Positions 23,113 through 30,438 of a DNA stretch of 30,438 bases are shown here, piece after piece. The notes under the pieces are model-generated. The model had not been told where the DNA came from and made no database searches. It saw only the letters and a program-made list of their open reading frames with translations. This stretch comes from Dissophora ornata (Eukaryota; Mortierellomycota; Mortierellomycetes; Mortierellales; Mortierellaceae). A program made the position numbers and the translations under genes. The stretch is from positions 1 to 30,438 of the forward strand of contig MU616953.1 in the NCBI GenBank assembly GCA_025201705.1, written 5' to 3'. Position 1 is the stretch's first letter. Each line of letters begins with the position of its first letter.

Positions 23113-24345
23113 CGTGGTCGTGTTTCTGTTTTGAGTGTGGTATGTGAGGCTGCGGAATTTTTCTTAGTGAAAAATAGGTAGATTGCGTAGTTGTGGTGGA
23201 TTATGAGAGTGTGTTGGGCAGTAAACGATGTTGATTTTGCTGATCGTGGCGACTCTTTTATGCGTATTCTCCTTCTCTTTCTCACGTCTTTTGTTGTTTT
23301 CCCTTTTCGCGCGCCCAGGGAAATCTTGACGCGGCCATAGCTTGCCCACTGTTGTAGCGACCAGAAATGAAGCTACACCTACTATCTGATCCTTTGAATC
23401 TGAAGATATCCATCCTTCAAATGGCTTGCTTGTTTGCTTCTGCATATGTGCCGTAAAGTAAAATTGTATTGTGGTTTTGTTTTTCAAGAATAACCTCCTC
23501 CCATGAAATGACCTAGCTCTGCGTCTGCAGGCAGCCTTGTTTATGTCTCTCTGCCTTGATCGCGTGCCTGGGTATCCACAATTGCTGTTATCAGACAAAT
23601 GAGTGACCTACGAGACGCGTCAAAGTTTACTCTGCGTGGTACTTGGTCGAGAACTGGGTCATAGTTATCTTCAGGGCCCTTGACTCCCGGTAGTGACTGG
23701 TCAGTCCAGCGGTGATGACCAGTGCAGTTGCACAGAGATGTAGCAGACATTCAGCAAATAGTTGTTGAGTATTGGATAGGAGGTTGTAAAAGAAAGTGGA
23801 TATGTCTTTCAGCGTGGAATTTTCACCTCAAAAGAGAATAGCAGAATCTCTGCACCGAATGATTGTTGCAATACACCGAAATGCACAGCCTCTTATCAGA
23901 GCCCATGTTTACAGCGATGCTATTGTTTGCAAGCATGTTCAAATCTAACTTTGCTTGGCTCCCCTTGTATCTCTCCCCCATGTTGTCTATCTGTCCACAG
24001 CGTCTTTTCTTGGCTGATGCACAAGAATTGTTATTTTCTCTGCCATGCACGCGTTATTTTTCCCTCCCAGCCCCCTTGCGTACTCGAGAAAAAAATGACA
24101 TTTAAATGTCGCCATGGAAGACGACGGTGGGTGTTGACTAAAGCTTGTAGGAAAGCGCGCACATTATATTTGTTCAGCAAAGTCAATATCAAAAGAAGGA
24201 AAAACTAATAAAAGATCATATGTCCGAACTATATGGCTCGTTGCCTGCCAATGTTTGACACTGATTAAAAGGGTCGAGGGAGGCCAGGAACTATCTTGTT
24301 TCTTTTGGTGCGCTGAAAAAAAAGGGCTGTGATTGTGACTTTAAT
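23113..24345. other. intergenic region with one orphan open frame
   Basis: This stretch contains the upstream region of the OB-like gene. It has a single frame worth noting, the 69-codon minus-strand frame at 23541-23750, listed separately. The remainder is A+T-richer and shows no motif or repeat that I can support. Confidence 0.5.
23604..23750 (-). CDS. possible first exon or gene fragment, unknown
   Basis: An ATG at 23750 opens about 48 codons of natural-looking composition: MSATSLCNCTGHHRW, then SLPGVKGPEDNYDPV and DQVPRRVNFDASR. The frame then meets a plausible donor, C|GTAGGT, near 23605/23604. After it the frame loses protein character, and I could not find a matching downstream exon with confidence. 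It may be the 5' exon of a gene whose rest has decayed, or a chance frame. Family unknown. Confidence 0.25.
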
Positions 24346-24600
24346 TTAGGTACAAGTGTCAGTGAGATGGTTGCCGCTGTTCCACTTGCTGATGCAGCAA
24401 CTGTAGAAGGCCTGGCAATCGGGAATGTCGTGACAGCGACGGTCACTTCCCATCCAGCCGTTACAGCAGCTGGAAGTCGCGGCACCCCAGAAGGGCTCGT
24501 CCTTGGGGTTGTAGCACCAAGAACCACCTTGAATAGGGGCGGCCTGGACGACGGCTGTGCTGAGCAAGAAGGTACCGAGGATAACCAAGAACTTGTACAT
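24346..24600 (-). CDS. small secreted cysteine-rich protein (84 aa)
   Basis: A single exon encodes 84 residues. The first 21 form a classical signal peptide (MYKFLVILGTFLLSTAVVQA, cleavage after A-A). The mature part of about 63 residues has eight cysteines in the order C29, C45-C46, C56, C62, C68-C69, C83, that is C-CC-C-C-CC-C. It also has four tryptophans and a polar, slightly charged composition. The cysteine order equals that of hydrophobins, but the spacings (15, 9, 5, 5, 13) and the lack of hydrophobic loops argue against a true hydrophobin. Function is unknown; a secreted, disulphide-bonded effector, antimicrobial or cell-wall protein is inferred. A broken paralogue of exactly the same length lies 2.4 kb away (26787-27041). 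The minus-strand TATA-like box at 24879-24886 probably drives it. Confidence 0.85.
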   Translation of the reverse strand: MYKFLVILGTFLLSTAVVQAAPIQGGSWCYNPKDEPFWGAATSSCCNGWMGSDRRCHDIPDCQAFYSCCISKWNSGNHLTDTCT

Positions 24601-24819
24601 GTTGTTGATCTGGAGGCGTTCGATGGGACGAGGTTCGCGGAAAATGAGACCAAGCAAAAGTAGGACAACATAAAAAGTGTTAGAGCAGAGACAGACCAAT
24701 ATGTTAACATTCCAAAGCGGAATATACCGCGGATGCGCCGTATGCAAAAAAAAGTTGCAGATGCCTGAGATTCCTCTCACTTACTAGAGAATGGTTTGTG
24801 ACTGAGAGTTTTCTTGAGA

Positions 24820-24886
24820 TTAAAATGAGGAGGAGGAGGAGGAGGATGATGAGATATAAGGACGCGGATGCCAGGGGGTTTTTATA
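24820..24886 (-). promoter_or_regulatory. promoter of the secreted cysteine-rich gene
   Basis: On the minus strand a TATAAAAA box occupies 24886-24879, about 280 bases before the ATG. It is followed by a GAG/CTC triplet run (plus strand GGA repeats at about 24826-24848). The decapeptide-length motif GACGCGGATG beside the box (24861-24870) recurs in the broken paralogue at 27244-27253, also next to its TATA box. This shows that the promoter was duplicated with the gene. Confidence 0.6.
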
Positions 24887-24889
24887 GAT

Positions 24890-26786
24890 CCAAGGACTAT
24901 AAAGAGCCATTATTAAAAGGTACACAGCCCCATCGATTGAACTCGCAACCAATCACAAAAGACGCAAAAAATGATACATGCCGATGACGATAGGATGGCG
25001 ATGCGTTCATCAGCGAGGCCAAAGGGAAGACTTGCATGTTCTTAAGGGTTTACCAGCTAAAAAAAAAAAAAAGGCCAATTTTCTTGCTTGCATACACTGA
25101 ATGCAACTTATCCCTCTGGCTGGAATTGATCCTATTCATCAGTCAGGTTCGTGAGAAAGTTAAAGCTAAGATCATTTCAATGGGCGGGCTAATTTGGGTC
25201 CTGAGTGCAGTATCACAAGAAGGATGGGCTGGTTTTCACCTCATACACGAATGGTTTACTTTTTCCATGCAAAGGAGGCGCGGGGGATCAAAAATACCGT
25301 GAGACCTCAGCCCCGATCTATGATTCCTCGGCGTTCGACTAATGGCAGTGCATGCCCGACTACTGATTCATGATATGATGGCTTGCACAGGTTACACACG
25401 TCCAAATATTGCACAGAGGACGAGATTGCATTGGTTTTTGCCTGTATTGCGTTGTTGAGGTCCTTGGGTTGTGTCAAGAGCCCATGGCTGGTGTCTTGTA
25501 TATTTTGGCGTCAAGGCACTGCGGATGAGTGTGAATATACTCGTAAGCCAAGACTTCTCGGAAATTATTATTTTTATCGCCTCAGCCTTCTTTGTGGCTT
25601 TGCACCGTGCCTCCAATCACTCGGAACGCGTGTCCTACTGTAAGCCAAAAAGCCTAATTTCGTATGTGTACGCAACTTGGTAACGGCACGAAACAGCTGC
25701 AGCGCCTTTTTATGCGCAATCGCATTAAAAAACCAAACAAAGTATGCACATTACACAATCGTTTAAAATATACCTTCACTGTACTGAAACTGCTTTGAGG
25801 ACCCATGTACGCATGAATGCAAAGGCGCCTTAACAGTCGTATCAATACACACATCAAAAAATTCCCACCCGACCTTCGAGGATGCGTTGAGTCTGGAAGG
25901 ACCTTAAAAAATGCCAACCTCCCTCCCACTTTCTTTTTGTCTTTTATATTTCTTTTCTTATTTTTTTATGAGAGTAAGGACGTTAGAAAGAGAGTTTTAT
26001 CTACGCACATGACGGTTTGTCCAATATTGTCCTGCTGTAGATAGAGAAGTTCAGCTCCCCCTCTGGCAACCAACTTTTACCATCCTCACGGCACTGTCCG
26101 GAAGAGATGCATTGGAAATCCATAGGGCGCGTGATTAAAAGTTTAGGCGCCACATGTCGGGCATAGTCCGCACATTTTCTTTTGGCATGCATGACACTCG
26201 ATATGAAATGTAATAAAGTGCATAGTGCATACAGGCGAGAACAGTTGTGAATGAGAGAGAATTGATAAAAAAAAAAAAGTGTTGGGGCTAAAACATACGA
26301 CCGCAGTGTGGACTTGGTACGATTTCAATTGATCACTTCATATCCATGCATACATGGAATATGCCAATTCTGAACCCCGACCTACTGCAGATGTGGCAAG
26401 CAAACCCACAAGATGTTAAACTATATCCTCTTACACGTTCAGTGAATGAAGCAATTGTGCCGCTTCGACTACCGGGCGTTTGTGGTCTTTTGTTTGGTTT
26501 AGTCATATTTTATTTTTCAACGATGCCCTTCTCAGTCTCGCGACTGGTGCAGGAACCATTGCTTTTCCTCTGGGTCAATACACGATTATATAAATAAATG
26601 CAGCCAACAACGGTATGAATGACACCAGATGTTGGCATAACATGCACAATGTACCACTCGGTTGTTCCGAATCAATTCACAAGCCATGCGGCTCTGCAGC
26701 AAGCCGATAATCGTAATTGTGTATATGTGAATTTTTTTCTGTTCTTACTCCCAAGGATGCGAACAAAAGCAGTGAAGTATCCTTTT
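24890..26786. other. gene-poor stretch
   Basis: No frame here shows protein-like composition or splice structure. A CCAAT pentamer occurs near 24950 and poly(A) runs of about 13 occur near 25060 and 26267. Base composition is A+T-richer than in the first 22 kb. I see nothing else that I can support. Confidence 0.5.
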
Positions 26787-27041
26787 TTAGATGCACTGGT
26801 CAGTGACATGGTTGCCGCTGCCCCCATTGTCGATGCCGCAGGTGTAGAATGCCTGTCAATCGGGAGTGTCGTGACAACGATGATCCTCTCCCTCTCAGCC
26901 GTTGCAGCAGTTGGCAGTCGCAGCACCTCAAAAAGGCTAGTTCTGGGGGTTGCAGAACTAAGCGCCTCCAGAGATATGGGCGGCCTGAACGACGGCTGCG
27001 CTGAACAAGAAAACCCCGAGCAGAACCAAAGACCTGTACAT
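26787..27041 (-). pseudogene. stop-riddled paralogue of the secreted cysteine-rich protein
   Basis: The 255 bases align codon for codon, without a single gap, to the intact gene at 24346-24600. Both run from ATG to TAA over 85 codons. By hand count 39 codons are identical. The signal peptide is well kept (MYRSLVLLGVFLFSAAVVQA). Codons 28, 38 and 49 (Trp in the intact copy) are TAG, TGA and TGA; codon 35 (Glu) is TAG; codon 62 (Cys) is TGA. Cys 29 is Phe and Cys 69 is Gly. The first stop falls six residues after the signal peptide cleavage site, so only about 27 residues could be made. The duplication also includes the 5' leader and TATA region. It is a dead copy unless stops are bypassed, for which there is no evidence. 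Confidence 0.85.
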
Positions 27042-27243
27042 GGTGCAGATTTGGTAATGTCGATGGCCAAGAAGGGACGTGGAAATTGAGGTCAGGAAGT
27101 GATATTGTAGAGAAATTACCGTCGTGTTAGCATCCAAGACGAAAATGTATCGTAGACACGCACTTACAGGAGGGTTGAGGTTGAGGCTTGAAGGGTTTCT
27201 TGAGGGTAGTGTAAAGTAGAAGGGGGACGATGGAGAAATGCGG

Positions 27244-27266
27244 ACGCGGATGCGACGGTTTATATA
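27244..27266 (-). promoter_or_regulatory. duplicated TATA region of the broken paralogue
   Basis: A minus-strand TATATAAA at 27266-27259 lies about 220 bases before the dead start codon. Beside it is the same GACGCGGATG motif seen at the intact gene's promoter. Homology to the intact locus stops close to here, where the cutC relic begins. Confidence 0.55.
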
Positions 27267-27276
27267 GATAGGCCTT

Positions 27277-27736
27277 AGATGTCACTGGCTCAAGGTCGAA
27301 GGCGTTGTCTTTGGTATTTTGCTACCAAACGGATCCACCGGCAAGTCGCGTGTGAAGAAGTGAGATGTAAACGAGAGTCAGAACGCACTGATTTCAGGTA
27401 CCTAAAATTGCGAGGATTTTTAACCGAGTGCATGCTATTGATCAATGGAGAATAGGTTAGTTGAGGCAGCGCCGCCCACGCAACCAAAGTATGCTTATAA
27501 CTTGGAATTAACACGACATCTCTGACAATATAACTTTCGCGATTTTTTAGTCACATTCCACCGCGAATTCCACATGGTCAGGGATCCTTTTCAGTCGCTT
27601 GAGGGCTTTATTGAGATTGGTGGTACCCAGAGGATCCTGACCAGTGGGTGCGAACGTTCCGCATATGAGGGCCTTGATATGCTTGTCGAGCACTCCAAGC
27701 GCGCCAATGGACGTATTATAATCAATCCAGGAGCTG
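27277..27736 (+). pseudogene. cutC: truncated cutC (copper homeostasis protein) relic
   Basis: Two exon-like blocks encode the middle of a CutC TIM-barrel protein. Block one (27277-27397) reads WLKVEGVVFGILLPNGS, then RVKK, an in-frame TGA at 27361-27363, and NALIS. After a GT-AG intron (27398-27550, in phase) block two (27551-27736) reads VTFHREFHMVRDPFQSLE, then GGTQRILTSGCERSAYEGL and RIIINPGAG, ending at a GTAAGC donor. The family core FHRAFD has become FHREFH. The 5' exons, including the N-terminal strand-helix units, and the 3' exon are missing; the left edge abuts the promoter of the dead secreted-protein copy. CutC-like proteins are tied to copper homeostasis, but this copy cannot make a full barrel. 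The splice signals remain intact, which suggests recent decay. Confidence 0.8.
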
Positions 27737-27794
27737 GTAAGCGATCATGCTTCCTCGTTTCAATGGTCAAATAAAAGATATTGGAAAGTTAACG

Positions 27795-28245
27795 CTGGGT
27801 ATATAAGTACACCCGCGATCCTTCCCTCTCCTCCCTCCTCTTCTACTTTCTTTGCTCACTCATACATTCATAATAACTAATATCTAACTCAAGCATGTTG
27901 GAAGGGAATGGACTATCTTTACTTCGATAACTAGTGATGAACAAAACACCTGGTTTCCTCTCGCTCTTATTGTCAAATACCGCGCCCTGTGCTTTTTTGT
28001 GTGACTCTTCCTGTCAGTCCACCTCGCCGCCTCGGCCATCCTGGTTTGTGTTGGCGACGATTACTCGGAAGCTACACGTGGACTCCTCTTGGTGCAGGAA
28101 GCGAGCCTATTTTTTAATATGCTCATGGAATTCGCCAATGTAATCTACTACCAACGTAACTCATGGCTCAGGTATCGAGCGATGCCGGCAGAACTCAGAG
28201 AGGATCAACGAGATGGAAATACCGCCAGAGTGTTTAGTTAGTAGG
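27795..28245 (+). pseudogene. broken copy of a small membrane-protein gene (inverted relative to 29451-29948)
   Basis: From a C/T-rich leader at about 27818 through 28240 this matches the reverse complement of 29451-29945. It starts at ATG 27937 with MNKTPGFLSL, then lacks roughly 62 bases present in the other copy (after CTCGCTCTTA) and loses frame. Further on the other reading frames recover pieces such as the match to LLLVQEASLF and NVIYYQRNSWL. The donor exon of the other copy is absent here; homology begins about at its intron donor. No functional product is expected. Confidence 0.75.
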
Positions 28246-29450
28246 TTAGTCTCAAGAGAATATCATAATACTCATCGCTCGGCATTTTTTGTGATTGTCC
28301 TACCTCGATCGACTTCATCTTCCATATCTCATTTATCCGCGCGATTTCTCCCTGTATTCGCCATCTATCTATCGTATTCGCCGCCACATATCTTATTACT
28401 CAGCATGCTCAACTATCACCGGGATTCTGATCCGTCGTTGGTTTGGTTCTGCCCAATTAGGATAAGGTGCATACATGTGGATGCACTTGTAATGGATGCG
28501 AACAGGAGGGGAGGCAGGTCGCAATGTTGACGCGCATAGCAGGATAGCATGGCACCCACGAACATTCATAATTTATCCTCAACTAACAAATATCGAAACA
28601 ATACGTTCGCCTCCTCTCACCCAAGCGCTATCTGCAATGCCGCACCCAGAAAAAGGTTAGTCTACCACATTGTGAGCCTGGCCAGCACAGCAGCAACCGG
28701 CTGACCCATGACTATTCATGCATCGGCTCCAGTGATAAAAGGAGAGCATTGTGCCTCTGGGTAAACATTGAAGAGTTCGCTTGCCTTTTACTGCTCACAC
28801 ACTAGATACGTCAAGCTCCTTGGAGCAGGCGTGGGATGTCAATAATGTGAGCTTAATTAGCACAGCAGCGGCCAGTAGAATGGCCATTCATGCATCGACT
28901 CAGGTACCTGAATCCCCAACCAAAGGACCCCTGACACGCATTCATGTGCGTGCATGTTTGTTCCTACGCTTGGTGAGATTCCATTCCTGTAAATTTGCCC
29001 TGCGCTGCGATTATGTTGCGTTTTTCCAATTATTACTTTTACGCGTTAATCAAGTTGACATTCATACTCTTCACACTTTGTCCACATGTCCATCCTCAGC
29101 AAAATGCCGAAAGAGCTCCACAAGGGGTCATCTGACATAGGATTAACAGCCGATTTGATGAACTAAAAAAAGTGAGGACGCGAATACACGTTTGGGTCTG
29201 TGTGCATCTTGTGGCAAACATGGGAAACATGCCATTTCCTTATTCCTGTGCTTCACGCATACTTGTACCTATGTTCCATTTGCGCGAATATGCGAACCAA
29301 CATGACTTCTGAGTTGGGCGGATATACGTGAGCCTTGACACTCTGCTTAAACTCACTCGAGAGGGCGCTTGGTATGGCATCTTCTTACTTCTTTGAAAGG
29401 ACTACTTTGTTTAATACAGTTGTGTGATAAGATCCCACTATTACGAAACC
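28246..29450. other. intervening DNA between the two inverted copies
   Basis: No gene is supported. The stretch holds the degenerate direct repeats at 28671-28732 and 28845-28903. The open frames at 28213-28530 and 28781-29140 lack domains, splice patterns or natural composition. Confidence 0.5.
28671..28903. repeat. degenerate direct repeat of about 60 bp
   Basis: Units at 28671-28732 and 28845-28903 share TGTGAGC, then AGCACAGCAGC, then CATTCATGCATCG-type sequence and a final CAG in the same order, with substitutions and small gaps. The 112 bases between them are unrelated. Origin unknown; it may be remains of a local duplication. Confidence 0.6.
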
Positions 29451-29948
29451 TCATCCCAGCATGGCAGTATTTTCATCTCGTTGATCCTCTCTGAGCTCTG
29501 CCTGCGCCGCTCGATGCCTGAGCCATGAGTTACGTTGGTAGTAGATTACATTGGCGAATCCCATGAGCACAGTCAAAAATAGGCTCGCTTCCTGCACCAA
29601 GAGGAGTCCATGTGTATCTTCCGAGGTGTCGTCACCAACACAAACCAGGATGGCCGAGACTGCGAGGTAGACTGACTGGAAGAACCACATTAAAAAGTAC
29701 AGGGTGCGGTATGTGACATTAAGACTTATATTGGGGTCGAGACAGCAACGAAGGAGGATGAGGTCAATCACAAAGGGTGGTATGAGTGAGAGGAAACCTG
29801 GTGTTTTGTTCATCACTAGTTATTGAAGTAAAGATAGTCCACTTGTTAATTTTTTTTCCCCTCCAATATGCCTGAGTTAGATAATATTAATGTATGAGTG
29901 AGCAAAGAGGGAGGAAGAGGAGGAGTGAGGAGAGGGAAGGTACTTACT
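29451..29948 (-). CDS. small predicted multi-pass membrane protein, family unknown
   Basis: The minus-strand frame from ATG 29813 to TGA 29451-29453 encodes 120 residues, MNKTPGFLSLIPPF onwards. Three hydrophobic segments are visible: about 7-25 (FLSLIPPFVIDLILL), 36-62 (TLYFLMWFFQSVYLAVSAIL) and 74-94 (LLVQEASLFLTVLMGF). A basic/acidic tail follows, with RHRAAQAELREDQRDE. A strong donor (GTAAGT, 29947-29942) and an acceptor (ATAACTAG) at 29816 suggest a 132-bp intron. Joining the exon end A (29948) to TG (29815-29814) would create an additional ATG directly before the first one. The upstream exon carries no further in-frame ATG, so it is likely 5' leader. No family is recognised. The other copy at 27795-28245 is broken, so this may be the active one. 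The listed range includes the leader splice. Confidence 0.6.
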
Positions 29949-30210
29949 GTCGACTGAGTGAAAGAGCGTAAATTTTTTCGCTGTGCAGAGGGACGAGTGT
30001 ATTAAAGGGAAAGAAAGGAAGGAGTAGCTGGAGTAATATCGCAGAAGGTTGAGATACTTTTTTTTTTTGAGGATACAACCTTGCACTACAGGAAAGGCAC
30101 TTGGCCTGGAAAGGATCCGTTAGGTTAGCGACTAGTTAGCTACTCCACGTGATGCAGTGTACTGGGAAGGTATAAAGGGCAGCTGAGGACAGGCACCAGA
30201 GTGCTCCTTG

Positions 30211-30339
30211 TCTTTCTTTTGACATCGAGCACTGGTCCTTGACCTCCCCCTCCACAGGTTAGTCACCGCTGCATAGTACAGTAAAGGTCTTTCTTTTGAC
30301 ATCGAGCGCTGGTACTTGAGTTGACCTCCCCCTCCACAG
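30211..30339. repeat. two-unit direct repeat, 77-bp period
   Basis: Units at 30211-30257 and 30288-30339 both run from TCTTTCTTTTGACATCGAGC to GACCTCCCCCTCCACAG, with one or two substitutions and a 5-base insertion (TTGAG-like) in the second. The 30-base spacers are unique. No coding role is visible. Confidence 0.85.
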
Positions 30340-30438
30340 TGTACGTGTGAAGTGTGCAGTGTCTGCGACCATAGAACGTTTATCCCTACCAACCAAGCCA
30401 TCTCCCCCTCCAACAATATTTTGGTGATCTACGCAGGG

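Noticed and set aside
24346..24600. True hydrophobin
   Set aside because: Cysteine order matches but the spacings and hydrophilic composition do not, and the lineage suggested by the window is not known for hydrophobins.
26787..27041. Recoded stops or a variant genetic code explaining the internal TAG/TGA codons
   Set aside because: All other genes in the window use TAA, TAG or TGA as ordinary stops and read Trp as TGG. Loss of two cysteines in this copy also fits simple decay.
30211..30339. CRISPR array
   Set aside because: Only two imperfect 47-52 base units, in a eukaryotic context, with no cas genes.

Overview
The window looks like nuclear DNA of a filamentous fungus, most probably an early-diverging Mucoromycota/Mortierellomycota species (Mortierella-like). 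Genes are split by short introns, nearly all starting GTRNGN and ending YAG. Proteins carry long CAG/CAA glutamine tracts, and promoters and introns are rich in pyrimidine or homopolymer runs. The gene families are eukaryotic: dynein light intermediate chain, Cwc21, a UBX protein and an SLC12 transporter. I saw no bacterial operon, CRISPR array, rRNA or tRNA. The taxon is inferred from style and gene content, not from a search.

Layout. 1-2400: no intact gene; a decayed coding relic on the minus strand at about 335-906, then low-complexity intergenic DNA. 3145-6070 (+): glutamine-rich protein ending in a WRKY/GCM1-type zinc finger. 6252-12170 (-): a cation-chloride cotransporter of seven exons, tail-to-tail with the previous gene, containing one apparent GC-AG intron. 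13323-14887 (+): ACMSD, the kynurenine-branch decarboxylase. 15091-16051 (+): Cwc21/SRRM2-type spliceosomal protein. 16772-19884 (+): cytoplasmic dynein light intermediate chain, followed by 77 consecutive A. 20383-22048 (-): UBXN1-like Cdc48/p97 adaptor. 22467-23112 (-): a 133-residue protein that looks like a single OB fold. I resolved exon structures by hand so that reading phase and conserved family motifs agree across each junction.

From about 23.1 kb to the end the window changes character. It is gene-poor, richer in A+T, and full of duplicated or broken genes. It has an intact 84-residue secreted cysteine-rich protein (24346-24600, -) and a 255-bp co-linear copy of it with five internal stops (26787-27041, -). 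It also has a truncated cutC relic (27277-27736, +) and two inverted copies of a small membrane-protein gene, one broken (27795-28245, +) and one apparently intact (29451-29948, -). Degenerate direct repeats lie at 28.7-28.9 kb and 30.2-30.3 kb. This looks like an accessory, fast-turnover region.

The conserved genes do not form a pathway; they are ordinary housekeeping neighbours (splicing, ubiquitin/Cdc48, dynein, ion transport, tryptophan catabolism). I found no clear new multi-gene system. The most interesting candidates are the secreted eight-cysteine protein with its stop-riddled twin, the free-standing OB-fold protein, and the WRKY-type regulator.
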